A stretch of 64,000 bases of DNA from Ovis canadensis. Lineage: Eukaryota; Chordata; Mammalia; Artiodactyla; Bovidae. The position numbers and the translations under genes were made by a program. Below are positions 33,325-43,885 of this stretch, in pieces. Position 1 is the first letter of the stretch, and every line of letters starts with the position of its first letter. Below the pieces are notes generated by a model that was not told where the DNA came from, searched no databases, and was given only the letters and a program-made list of their open reading frames with translations. The DNA is taken from assembly GCF_042477335.2 (NCBI RefSeq), contig NC_091260.1, positions 54,517,001 to 54,581,000 on the forward strand, written 5' to 3'.

Positions 33325-33657
33325 CTATGATTGCAAAAGTAAGCATATTTGTTTTCGCTTAGATTTTGTGTTTACTTGAAGTGACTTGGATGCTGGTGGT
33401 GGGGCAGTCACCTCTGGAGATAAAGAGGGTAAACAGCATTAATTATTGATGAGACTAGTGCTTACCAGTGTCTGACACCAACAAAGGTAACTGCAAATAT
33501 TTATTAGTAGCTTTTTCCAGTAGACTGAATTTTTTGAGAGTTGGGTCCTGTTGTATTCACCTGTGTCTAATACAATCCTTGGAGCCAAATGTCTAATTTA
33601 AATGAATTTTCTTTGCAATCTACGCTAACAGTGAGGGTTTTATTGCTTAAAACCCTT

Positions 33658-33871
33658 AGGACTTCCCTATAGCTCAGATGGTAAAGAATCCACCTTTAGT
33701 GCAGGAGATCCAGGCTCAATCCCTGGATAAGGAAGATCCCCTGGAGAAGGAAATGACAATCCACTCTAGTATTCTTGCCTGGAGAAGCCCATGGACAGAG
33801 AAGCCTGGCAGACTCCTCTTGTGACAGTCGTGTCACAAAGAGTCAGACACGACTAAGCGACTAACACACTA
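33658..33871 (+). repeat. Bov-tA SINE
   Basis: aggacttccctatagctcag head to gactaagcgactaacac end. Confidence 0.87.
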
Positions 33872-34056
33872 ACTTGGGAGGGTGAATAAAAGAAATCTCT
33901 TAAGGGCTTTTATATTGTTAGAACCATAGATTAAAAAAAGCAAAAAAGTTAGGAAAAAAGAGGTCTACAAGGCCTTTCAAGATCAAACATCCAAACCTAT
34001 TCCTAAGTGCCTAGTACTTGATTTGTTTAATTTTTGTCTGCACTTAAAATAGTAAG

Positions 34057-34236
34057 GCTTCCCCTTGTGGCTCAGCTGGTAAAGAATCCGCCTGCAATGT
34101 GGGAGACCTGGATTCAGTCCCTTTGTTGAGAAGATCCACTGGAGCCCATTCCAGTATTCTGGCCTGGAGAATTCCATGGACTGTATAGTCCATGGGGTTG
34201 CAAAGAGTCGGTCACAACTGAGCTACTTTCACTTTT
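34057..34236 (+). repeat. Bov-tA SINE, internally shortened
   Basis: gcttccccttgtggctcagc to actgagctactttcactttt. It is flanked by near-identical aaaatagtaag and aaaacagtaag. It ends about 150 bp before the MTMR12 CpG island. Confidence 0.87.
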
Positions 34237-34412
34237 CAAAACAGTAAGCCTGAACATCACTGATGGAGATTTGAAACTCATTCGGTGAGGTTCCATACAG
34301 TACGCTTTCGGAAGTTTTGTTCCAAAAGGGACAGGAAAGAGAACTGCAGTGAACCAACGCTCACAACTTATGTGACCGCAGGATCACTGGGCGACGGCGA
34401 CATTCTTGCTAT

Positions 34413-34602
34413 CCAATCGCCGGGGAAATCTGGAGAGAACCCTTTGGATTGGTCAGAGAAAACATCCCTCCAAGTTCATTGAAGGAGGGGCTTGGCGTGG
34501 GCGCGGCCGGCAGAGCATTTTGGCCAATCAGAGAACGCATGGGGGCGGGCTTGGCCGCAAGAGGGTGGAATGGAGCCTTTCTGAAGGCGACTATCCGCCA
34601 AT
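34413..34602. promoter_or_regulatory. MTMR12: Cluster of four CCAAT (NF-Y) boxes
   Basis: Centres at about 34415, 34450, 34526 and 34600. The last three are 76 and 74 bp apart. Contexts ggccaatcag and gccaatcaga match the NF-Y consensus; the reversed one reads ggattggtca. NF-Y binding is inferred. Confidence 0.7.
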
Positions 34603-34733
34603 CAGATCCGCCTGTCGCGAACGGAGGGGGCGTGGCCTCCGGCGGCGGGTTCCCTACTGCTTGGGCCCAAGCGCAGAGGAGGTGGGGCCCGGGCGGGCCT
34701 GGGCGGGGCGAGCGGTGTCGGCGGCGGAGCCGG

Positions 34734-34874
34734 ATGCGGGCGGCGCCGCGGCCGCGGCGGCCCTGGGGATGGGCGGAGCCCCGGCCGCCAGTGCTGGTGG
34801 CCGCTGCGAGCGGCCGCCTCTGCTCCCGCGCGTTGCTGGTACCCAGGGTGGCGGTATGCTGGGAAAAGGAGTAG
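34734..34874 (+). other. Candidate overlapping uORF in MTMR12 5' leader
   Basis: ATG at 34734 in a different frame from MTMR12, with its stop TAG at 34872-34874, 16 bases beyond the MTMR12 ATG. It would encode 46 Arg/Pro/Ala-rich residues. Start context is weak (C at -3, C at +4). It matters only if transcription starts upstream of 34734. Confidence 0.45.
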
Positions 34875-34936
34875 TCGGCGGTGGCGGCGGCACCAAGGCG
34901 CCCAAGCCCTCTTTCGTGTCGTACGTGCGCCCCGAG
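34856..34936 (+). CDS. MTMR12: MTMR12, coding exon 1 (N-terminus)
   Basis: MTMR12 (3-PAP) is a catalytically inactive myotubularin-related protein that binds and stabilises active 3-phosphoinositide phosphatases such as MTM1 and MTMR2; this is family knowledge. The exon encodes 27 residues, MLGKGVVGGGGGTKAPKPSF then VSYVRPE, a glycine-rich start I recognise as the MTMR12 N-terminus. It ends in phase 0 before the donor gtgagg. The next residue comes from the exon at 62144. The ATG at 34856 matches the known human start and has G at -3. The frame is also open upstream, with an in-frame ATG at 34769 that could add 29 residues. The exon lies inside the CpG island. Confidence 0.95.
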
Positions 34937-35604
34937 GTGAGGGGGCGTCGCGCGGGTGGGGCGTCGTGCTGGAGTGGCAGGGGCGGGGGGCGCCGGGAGC
35001 CCCTTCCCTGCCTCCCGAGGGCCGCGAGCGCTTCTTGCCCGTGTGCCGGAGGGGAGCTGAGCGGGATGAAGGCCCAGGGGCGCGCTGGGACTCCTCGCGG
35101 GCCCGGGTGGGATTCCCCGACGCGGGCGGGCAGGTGCTCGAGTGCAGGGCCCACCTCACCAGGATACCAGGTGAAGGGGCCCTGGCCGGGAAGGTCCTGC
35201 GGCCCGGCTGGCTCCTAGCTACAGTAGAGGGGAGCTGGGGTTTGGGGCACCACGGGAGGGGAAGGGCTGGGGGGACTGACCACCCCCCGCCCCAACTCCG
35301 GGGACCTGCGTAGAGCTTGCAATCCCGGCGGGTGGGTCTGCCCTGCTCTTGGCATTTCTCAGTGAGTCTGTAGAGCTTGCTTATCTCAGCTGCTTGCTTC
35401 TAAGAGTGCTATGATGCCGCTGGCGGGACCCGGTGCCCTGCTTCCCGCTTCCCATCAGCACTACTGGGAGAAAGTGGGGTCGGTCCCGGCCTCAATCAGT
35501 ATCTGTCTCTTCCTTGTAAATTCCCCTCTGTCGCTTCTTCCCCCTTTGATTTCACTCCCTCAGCATCAGCCTTTCCACCTCCTTACTTTCCTCCTGGAGT
35601 TTTA

Positions 35605-36175
35605 GTGTCAAGTTCATTCATTCATTCAGAAGATATTTTTTGAGCTCCTACTCAGGGCCAAACACTGTTCTAAACTGCTTGGGGTATACATCAGTAAACA
35701 GAATAAATATCCCTGTTCTCTGGGAGCTTATCTGAGGGAGAGAGGAGTAAACAATCGGTAAAATAGATATAAGTAATTATATGGTATATTAGAAGTTGCC
35801 AGTGGGATAAAAATAGGGATTGACTGATGGCCCAGGGGGCAAAGAACCTGCCTGCCAATGCAGGAGACACAGGGGACGTGGGTATGATTCCTAGGTTGGG
35901 AAGATGCCCTGGAGGAGGGCATGGCAACCTTCCTGGATTCTTACCTGGAGAATCTTGATGGACAGAGGAGCCTGGAGGGCTACAGTACTTAGGGTCGCAA
36001 AGAATTGAACATGACTGACTAACACTTTTCTTTTTTCAATTATATGGTATATTGAAAGTTGAAAAGTATGGTGGGAAAAGAAAAGACCCCCTTTTCTTCT
36101 TTGCACTTGGGCATCTGAGCAAAGACTTGAAGGATGCTTGGGATCTGAGGGTAGAGTCTGGAGTGTTGGAGGGCC
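35605..36175 (+). mobile_element. L2 LINE 3' fragment, split by a SINE
   Basis: ttcattcattcagaagatattttttgagctcctactcagggcc and ggagcttatctgagggagag are L2. The gtctggagtgttgga end resumes after the SINE at 35815. Confidence 0.7.
35815..36037 (+). repeat. Bov-tA SINE inside L2
   Basis: gggattgactgatggcccag to gactgactaacacttttc. The L2 segment aattatatggtatatt appears on both sides (35775-35790 and 36038-36053). Confidence 0.85.
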
Positions 36176-38129
36176 ATCAAGGAAACCAGCCCTGCAGAGT
36201 CCAGTGAGGGAGGGGGATGCCCGAGTCCCCGGAGAGGAAGTTAGGCTGCAACTCGTAGGCCACGCTGAACTCCTGATCCAAATGCTTGATTAGATGCATT
36301 TTCATTTTTGATTTCTGAAGAGTTTTTTTTCCCTGCTCCTCTCTTAGGACTTTAATCAGCAACGGGTGCAGAAGCATTGGCAAATTCTTGGGCTGTCTTC
36401 CCACCTGTGTAAAGCAAAGGCAGGTGGACTGTGAGGAGAGGTCTTCATCAGGGAGTGCTTCTGTAAAACCACCAGTGAGTGGCCTGAAGCCTTTGCATGT
36501 GTATCTTTAAATTCAAATGTGTGTCTTTTTTTTCCAGTGCAGAGTACTCTTCTTATTTTTAGTCCTAATTTTAAAATAAAAACCACTTCCTCTGTAAATG
36601 CCTGATAAAGAGTCAGGGTCATCTTGAATATTCAGCAGGCTCCCTTTATAGTATCGAGGGTAAGTAATGTGGTCAGTTTCTCTTTGTGTCTTTTTGGTTG
36701 AGCCTGGGTTGAAATGCAACTGATCTTTTAACCTTTCCTCTTTAGTGAGATTCGAATGCGAGTGGAAGTCTTCTGAAATGTGGCCAGAGTTCAAGAATGT
36801 TCCAATTTTTTATCCACCAAGCACACATGTTGCAATTAGGCATGTTTTCCCTCTTTGCCCTCAGCTCCTGATATATTTTCTTTGAGGGATATTAGGGAAG
36901 GGAAGTGGGTCAACCCCCAAATAAGCCTGAAGTGGTCACATTTTGCACACCCTTATAGTTTTGGCAGTTCTCTTTCCTCGCAATAAAATGATGCTATGTA
37001 GACACTATGCTTCTTTGTTGAAATCTGTCTCTAAAGATATTTTGTGACAGAGTGTAAGGCTCTGACCTAAATTGTCCATGAGTTTTAGAAGATAAGGGAA
37101 TGAAAGAGGGAGGAAGCAATTTGTCACTAAGTATCGTCTAGCTTTTGCTAGCCATTACATTATCGGAAATACGTGTGAGCGGTTTTGAGGTGTAGCTATG
37201 TGCCTCTGAGAGCCCTGGGTCTGATGAACTTCCGCTGGCTCGCTTAATAGAAGTCCTTCTGACGACTGTCATTCTGCTGTTCCTATTCCTCTCCCTCACA
37301 TCGAGTTCATTGTCAGTGCTTTTCATGTGTTTCCCCAATACTTCTTTGTACGCGCTTTGCTTTCGTGAGCTGGGAGGTCGCAGTTTCTCACAGCTCTTTG
37401 CTGGTAGGTCGCTAAGCCACCAGAACAACCTTCAGGATGTAAGATGCCTTATGGTCCCTGTGTCCAGTGATGAACTTGTTCTTGACTGATCAGACCTTGT
37501 AAGATTTAACAGGATCTATGTTCTGTATGCCAAAGAGCCTATCAAGAGTTAGCACTTTGTATCAAAAGCAGAAGGCTTAACTGGGTAAACGTGTTTGAAG
37601 ATGATGCTTTTACACATAATAGCTTTTTTTTTTTCTCATGTGATCAGAAAGGGTTGGCATTGGACGGCCGAAAATGAGGGATAGGAGTTTACTTCCTCCA
37701 TTAACATTGGATCTTTGCCACGGTAACTTGGCTCTTCTGTCACTGATTCTCCTAAATCAGTGAACGAGCAAGTTAAAATCTTGAGCTGTAATTTAGGAAC
37801 TTTGGTCGCGTTTTGTAAACTCTGCCCAAAGGGTGGCACATCAATAAATTTGATAAATAGGAAGTCGATGGTTTTGGAAGCTGAGGTGAACAGGAGGGAG
37901 AGAGCTGGGCCGGTCTTGGTGGTACCCAATGGCTGGTACCTGAAAACATGTCAGCACCTTCATCCCAACATAGGCCCAGGCACAAGGTGCCTCTGTGAAT
38001 GGAACCCTGGATGCCAAGCTCTGCTTCAGCGAGGTGTTAGCTTATAGTTTGGGTGCCAGCTCTTCTTTTCTTGTACAGAAAACACGTGTTTGAATTATGG
38101 TGATTTCAGAAACGATTAGTGTTCATTGT

Positions 38130-38234
38130 AGAAAAATAAGACAATGTAGATAAGCAAACATTTTTTTAACGGAAAAATTGCAAGCTTATTAGTGACTTGG
38201 AGTGTTATCCTGTCAGATGTGTGTGTAGGGCATA

Positions 38235-38265
<31 letters not shown>

Positions 38266-38400
38266 TTTTACCAAAATGGGATTAATATTGCTGATCACAT
38301 TATTTTATAATCTGCCCATTTCACCAGAAATGTATATTGTAAATGTCTTACCTTGTCAGTTGTCAACTGTAACTTCTTTTTAAATTAGACCCCTTTTCCT
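38130..38400 (+). mobile_element. Old L1 3' UTR fragment with (TA)n/(T)n tract
   Basis: A diverged L1M-like segment (ttttataatctgcccatttcacc) follows a pure ta run and T-run at about 38232-38270. Confidence 0.5.
38232..38270. repeat. (TA)n and (T)n microsatellite
   Basis: About 13 ta units followed by roughly 12 t. Confidence 0.95.
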
Positions 38401-38647
38401 CAACAGAGACAGACAGTGTGATGGGAGATGTTAGGTAGCACAAAGAGGCCAGGAAGGTAGTATGGTTTTAAAATGGTTTTCTGGTCAGTTACCTTCTCTG
38501 GTACCGAAGGACAACTGATTTCCTTAAGACTGTCAGTATTCTGCTCAGTTACCTTGAGATTGTAAACTCTGCTTTGGTAATTCTTAGTGGTTAGAAATGC
38601 TTACTGTCTGTACTTGGCAGCTTGTACTAATAAATAAAGCACCACGG

Positions 38648-38857
38648 TGTGTGTGCTCAGCTGCTCAGTCATATCCAACTCTCTGCGACCTCATGGTCTG
38701 TAGCCTGCCAGGCTCCTCAGTCCATGGAATTCTCCAGGCAAGAATATTGGAGTGGGTAGCCATCCCCTTCTCCAGGGGATCTTCCGACCCAGGGATTGAA
38801 CCCAGGTCTCCCACACTGCAGGCGGATTCTTCACTGCTGAGCCACCAGGGAAACCCC
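38648..38857 (-). repeat. Bov-tA SINE
   Basis: tgtgctcagctgctcagtca at the left and tgctgagccaccagggaaac at the right. Confidence 0.87.
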
Positions 38858-39114
38858 ATTAAATGGTGGTCCTAGGAGAAAGTTCTGATTTGATAAGAAC
38901 GGGTTCTCTCGTGATGAGAGAGCTGAATAAATGCCTCGGGGTGCTGTGTGTTGCCTTCTGAAACTAAGACCAGGAAGAATTCAGCTTTGAGAGTCTGCTC
39001 TACTTGTGCCCGTGTTTGTGTGGTGTGCCAAATATGGTTAAGATGTACTTTCTAGTTGAGTTTAGGTCAGTGTTTGACTTGAACGTACTAGTAATAGTTA
39101 TTAGTTACTTAGTT

Positions 39115-39290
39115 GTGAATTTTTAGAGTTGGAAGAAAATATAGAGATGACCCAGTCTGCCCGTGAACTCTTGGTCTGTTCTGTTGATGTGGAAATGAGG
39201 CCCTTAGGGTTAATTGTCCTGCCCACGGGTACAGTGCTTTTGTAGAGCAGGGTTAAGAGCTGTCTCCTGAGGCCAGCAGTGCCTGTGACT
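39115..39290. repeat. MIR3/MIR-like fragment
   Basis: ttttagagttggaagaaaatatagagatgacccagtctg, then gtggaaatgaggcccttag, resembles the MIR3 order. It is diverged. Confidence 0.5.
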
Positions 39291-39539
39291 AAGCCAGACC
39301 CACAGGAGTTCAGGAAAGGTTTTACGGAGATTTGAGAACAGACAAGAGATGTGAAGACTGAGAAAAGTCCAAAATATCCAGATTTAAGAGCCGATGCTTT
39401 GCATTGATTCCCCCAGGGAGAATAATGCATCTGATTGCCTCTTCCTCACTTAGGGCTATTTCTTTTGGTGGGGGGAAGTGAACCTGTGATCCTGTGTGCT
39501 TCCCAGAGCTAGAACTGTGGGTATATATTAAAATTAAAA

Positions 39540-39765
39540 TTTTTACTGGTATTGATTAGGCACTTCTGTGTCCCAGAAACTCCTTATCTCATTTCATCCT
39601 CATCTGTCTTATGTGGTGAATACTACTGTGACCTCTCTTTTTTGTGTCCAGACGTGCAAAGTGAGACCCAGAGAGTTCCTTGCTCAGGGTCACAGCTGGC
39701 AAGGGTTGGTGCCAGGATTTAAACTAGGGTGGTCGGACTCCAGGGCCATTCTCTTATCCCTCTGT
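39540..39765 (-). repeat. MIR SINE
   Basis: ctccttatctcatttcatcctc, then caaagtgagacccagagagttccttgctcagggtcacagctgg and tcggactccagggcc. Confidence 0.75.
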
Positions 39766-39934
39766 GAATGCCGGGGATATCGTTAGTGAAGCATACTTGT
39801 AGGCATGCCTGGTATTTGCACATGAGAGTGCTTTTTCCTGTTCTCTGGCAGCAGTTTCTTTCTTGGCTTTTGTTAGTTTGTCCACCAGGGGATCATGAGC
39901 AGATATGGGGCTCATTGGAGATATGATTAATTTG

Positions 39935-40015
39935 TTCAACAGGTACTTACTCAGCACCGGGTGGTGATTGGCACTGTTCTAGATGTTGGGGGTCCAGAAC
40001 AGATGAAATAATTGA
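39935..40015 (+). mobile_element. L2 3' fragment
   Basis: ttcaacaggtacttactcagcaccgggtggtgattggcactgttctagatgttggg. Confidence 0.5.
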
Positions 40016-40017
40016 GA

Positions 40018-40590
40018 TTATTTTTTTGGTGGAACACAATGGTATTGAACTGTTAATACCAATTTTGATGACTTTGATGGGTCGATGACAAGAAGAGATT
40101 GGCTTATCCTGAAACAGACCTCCTTCCTCAGTTCTAGCAAGAAAGGAGTACCTCTGAAAGCAAAATCTAGATCCTGTGACTTCTTCTCCTTGAGCTTCGA
40201 GATCATCGGTAGTGACTTCACAGGCTGTTAAAGGACATGAAGAGTTCTTCCTGAAACGACCACTTTCCTAGCTGTGGCTCTAGCCTGATGATCTGTCCAG
40301 AGCTTCCGCTTTTTCTCTGCTGCTTGTGCTTCCTGCGGCATCTCCCTGGGTCCCTTCCAGCACCACACAGCTTCTGCAGACAGAGCACCAGAAGATGTCA
40401 GGAGACTCATGTAGGCAGGCCTGCCTGCAGCCAGCAGCACAGTGGCCACTGCGACAGCCCCCACCGCGGCCACCACTCTTCCGCACCCTGCTTCTGTCTC
40501 TGACCTTAAAACCAGCCGTGCTGTTAGAGTCTCAGGCTGTGGGTCACCCATGCTTAGACACTTAGACGTTCTGGGTCCTTCTCTGCACAT
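40018..40590 (-). pseudogene. Possible processed-pseudogene-like segment (two minus-strand frames)
   Basis: A 120-codon minus-strand frame (40590-40228) is followed in the same frame, after one stop, by a second open stretch (40221-40018). The first carries a hydrophobic run, VVAAVGAVAVATVLLAAG, then charged EEAQAAEKKRKLW-like sequence. I do not recognise a parent gene, and only a short A7 follows at its 3' side. It is weakly supported. Confidence 0.2.
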
Positions 40591-41011
40591 GCTCAGCGGG
40601 ATTTTGGTGTCCTTTGACTACTTCCACAGGAAACCGTCCTGTGTCACAGTGTGCATCAGAGAGGACTCAGTTTTTAGGGGGTCAGAAAAAATTTTTTTAA
40701 CCACTATAAAAGATGTATACCTTATTTTTATGATAAAGACAATATTGCCGACTTTGGAAGTTAGGAAAATGAAGCTACCTTAATTATGCTACCCTAATAA
40801 CCTAAGTGACTCTTTCCATTTTTTCTTTTAGTATGTCCAGGCTCGGTCTGTGTCTTACACGGTTGCAAACACAGTATGTGTAAAGACTTAGAGCCTGCCC
40901 TGTGGTAATCATGACTGAAGGTGGTACCACTGATTCCTGTCAGCAGGGCAGACACTTAAGAGCTGGTTTTCCAGCAGGGAGCCACCCTCAGGTTTCCATG
41001 CGACGTCTTTT

Positions 41012-41298
41012 TTTTTTTTTTTCCACTTACTTTTGGCCGCACTGGGTCTTCATTGCTGCATGTGGACTTTTCTCTATTTGCAGCGAGTGGGGGCCACTCT
41101 TCAGTTGTGGTCCAAGGGCTTCTCTTTGCAGTGGCTTCTCTTGTGGTGGAGCACAGGCCCTGGGGCACATGGGCTTCTGTAATTGTGGTGCACGGCTTAG
41201 CCTCCCTGCAGCATGTGGGATCTTCCCAGACCAGGATCGAACCCGTGTCCTCTGCACTGGCAGGTGGATTCTTAGCTACTGGACCACCAGGGAAGTCC
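41012..41298 (-). repeat. tRNA-Glu (CHR-type) long SINE
   Basis: T-run, then ttttggccgcactgggtcttc at the left; gatcgaacccgtgtcctctg and ggaccaccagggaagtcc at the right. Confidence 0.88.
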
Positions 41299-41761
41299 AC
41301 ACTAGTGACTTCTGATGTGCTTTTTTGGAGACCCCAAGGAGAACAGAGGGTTTGTAGTTTAATGAATCACTTAGAATCAGCCTCTTGAGGTAGATTGGGA
41401 GGTAGGATTGAACCGGAATAATTTTGCCAACCTCTAATCTGCTGCTGCTTCAGAAGGAAGAAGAGAGGAGGTAGACATGGAGAGGGGCCCCAGCAGTGAG
41501 CAAACCTTTCCAGTAGCTGGAAGGGCCACAGGGCCTCCCCCTTCCCCTAGTCCCCTCTGCATACCTGGGCATCACTCTCCAGGGAAAGCAACCACTTGTC
41601 ATTCCTCTGTCTTGCTACCTATGCATGAGGCCAGTCCTTCCAAGCCTCAGTTGTATTTTTACTGGAAAAGTGGAAATAATGACATCTGTCTTATCTGATA
41701 GGTGTATGTGAACATTTATGAATCTGAACTGTGATTGTGCACAGCAGGTGCTGCTTAGCAG

Positions 41762-41833
41762 AGAACTTGGCCGCTAGCTGGGTAACCTCAAGGAGATAGA
41801 ACTTGGCCGCTAGCTGGGTAACCTTCAGGAGAT
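41762..41833. repeat. Tandem duplication, 2 x 36 bp
   Basis: agaacttggccgctagctgg plus 16 more bases, at 41762-41797 and 41798-41833. They differ by two bases near the end (ctcaagg versus cttcagg). Confidence 0.95.
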
Positions 41834-42604
41834 GTGGGCTTTCATTGTTACTGTTATTCAGGAGCCCCCTGGAGGGTTCCAGAAAGTACTCAGTCACCAG
41901 TCTTAGAATACAGAAATCTTTCCCTAAGCTAAGGTGTTAATGACAGTGGAGTATTTTAGTTGTTGCCGTTGTTGCCATGGCACCGTGCCCGGAAAGTTCA
42001 CTGTGTGGTAACTCTTTCTTAGAGTGTTTTTCACTATCTCTGAAAGTTTCTTTTCCTCTTTTCTTATTTCCTTTTTACTTTTGAGAATGCTTTGATTATA
42101 TTTAAAATTCCAACCTAATGAGAACACTGAGCGGTCGGCGTTTTTTCATTGTTAGCATTTGGCCTTTGACATTTTGCTGGATTCATTCTGTGGACTTATT
42201 TTTTCCTCTCTCCTCATTTCTGAGTCTTTCCATCATAGGCCACATTTTATGCATTTATCACATCTGGTCAATGATTTACTGAAGATACGAGTAAGGAAAA
42301 TCAAATCACCTCTGGGAGTAATAATTCTCTTTACGTGCTCCAAAGGCAGTAGCCAGATCGAGTGCTGTTTTGACTTTAAACGCTTCAGTCCTTGTACACC
42401 TCGCTGCTGGGCGGCCTTTCAGAGGAGAAGTCTGAGCCCTCACTTGTTTGCTTTGTGGGGAGAGGGTGGCTTCGGCCAGGAGAAAAGCAGGGCTTGTGCG
42501 TGAGAGCGCTGGCCACAGGGGTGGCATATTTTGAAGTCTGCCTTTTCCCTGGTCACAGATTGTCAGCCGCTGTTTCAGGCAGTGATCCTGAACTGCTGGA
42601 TTTT

Positions 42605-42663
42605 TGTTTGTTTGTTTGTTCTTGTTTTTGCTGAGAGGGCTTTTTTTTTTTTTTTTTTTTTTT
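42605..42663. repeat. (TTTG)n and poly-T tract
   Basis: tttgtttgtttgtttgttcttg, then a run of more than 20 t. Confidence 0.9.
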
Positions 42664-43550
42664 AAGATCCCTGAGAATGCCTTTGATGGGAATGGTCCCA
42701 GTTTTTTGGATGAAAAATCTCACTCTTCTACCCTTTTCTCCATACATAAGATCATATCCCTGTTTTGCTTGAATCCCTTGAGATCTGCTTCCTGGTGTGA
42801 CTTCCCCTCTCTGAGCCTCCCTTTGATCTTCATCTAACGTTGGGTGCCCATCTTCCTGGCAGGCTTATTTTGAGCATGAGCAGAAACACCATGTACGCCC
42901 AAACAATAACTTGAATTGGGAGAATTATTGAGTGTTGCTACCATTTGCTAAGCACTGTGTTAGAATTAGGAATGAGAGAAAAAAGCAGTCTGTGCACTCG
43001 GGAGGCCCACATTCTGCCGGTGAGATGGCACGTCGACAGATGGCTGTGTTGCACGGAGGAGGGTGCTGCCTGTTGACAAGGGAGGAGCGCATGACGCTCC
43101 CGGGCACGGAGGAGGGCCCGCTGCGGCCCCACAGCAGCATCTGGCCTCATTGGGAGGCTGCGTGGGACTTGGAAAGGGCAGCGTTGACATGGGCTCCGGT
43201 GTGGGGAGGAGGAGGCTGCAAGCAAGAGGGACAAGTTGGAAGGCTCACAGGTGCGTGGGGACCAGGTGGTCGGACCATCTGCCGTCTCTTACATAAGGTG
43301 CACGTGGGCCTTGTGAATGCGGCAGGTCCTAAAGAGTAGAATCCGGGGGTACCGCTGGGACCTGCAGTTTGTTCCCTGTTTTCTGTGGATGCTGCTGTGT
43401 AGGTCAGCCTGGCTCTTGGTGAGCCTGTAGGCAGCTTCTCATTTGCCCCAGTTCCTCTTGTTCCAAGATCATGGAAGAGCTACTGCCCCAAGGCTTTCAG
43501 CTCCTTGCCAGCTCCTCTGCTGACCTGACATCTATACATAGCAGCCCTGA

Positions 43551-43885
43551 GGGGCTTCCCTGGTAGCTCAGGTGGTGAAGAATATGCCTGCAATGCAGGA
43601 AACCCGGGTTCAATTCCTGGCTAGGGAAGATCCCCTGGAGAAGGGATAGGCTACCCACTCCAGTATTCCTGGGCTTCCCTGGTGGTTCAGACAGTAAAGA
43701 ATCTGCCTACAGTGTGTAAGACCTGGGTTCGATCTCGGTGGGGAAGATCCCCTGGAGGAGGGTTATGACAACCCACTCCAGTATTCTTGCTTGGAGAATC
43801 CCCATGGACAGAGGAGACTGATGAGCTACAGTTTATGGGGTCACAAAGAGCCAGACACAACTGAGTGACTAAGCACAGCCCAGCA
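43551..43885 (+). repeat. Two Bov-tA SINE units in tandem (first truncated)
   Basis: The first unit (ggggcttccctggtagctcagg) stops at ccactccagtattcct and passes directly into a second full unit (gggcttccctggtggttcag) ending gactgagtgactaagcaca-like. This head-tail arrangement is a known ruminant SINE form. Confidence 0.85.

Larger units (their letters stand above)
13377..34379. other. Intergenic region between ZFR and MTMR12
   Basis: About 21 kb with no gene I can support. Besides the listed repeats, the stretches 13960-14760, 15270-16010, 19560-20510, 22190-22690, 22815-23195, 23675-24595, 25600-26780, 29110-29600, 29760-30190, 30425-30885, 31065-31690 and 33330-33655 show no family I recognise. 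Open frames in them are discussed under findings. Confidence 0.8.
34380..35330 (+). promoter_or_regulatory. MTMR12: MTMR12 CpG-island promoter
   Basis: A sharp rise in C+G and CpG spans the first coding exon, in an otherwise AT-rich window. There is no TATA box at a sensible distance. Four CCAAT boxes (34413-34417 direct, 34448-34452 reversed, 34524-34528 and 34598-34602 direct) precede several GC boxes: gggggcgggc at 34541, ggggcgtgg at 34627 and gggcggggcg at 34701. This is the layout of a broad, NF-Y/Sp-type housekeeping promoter. The start site is inferred at roughly 34690-34760. Confidence 0.85.

Noticed and set aside
34602..35159. 185-codon and 166-codon minus-strand open frames across the MTMR12 CpG island
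   Set aside because: High G+C removes stop codons by chance on all frames; both are Arg/Pro/Ala-rich shadows of the promoter and exon 1.
40902..41315. 137-codon + strand frame
   Set aside because: It is contained largely in the CHR-type SINE at 41012-41298.
43551..43885. Local tandem duplication of a SINE
   Set aside because: The truncated-unit-plus-full-unit junction matches a known dimeric ruminant SINE form, not a new local duplication.
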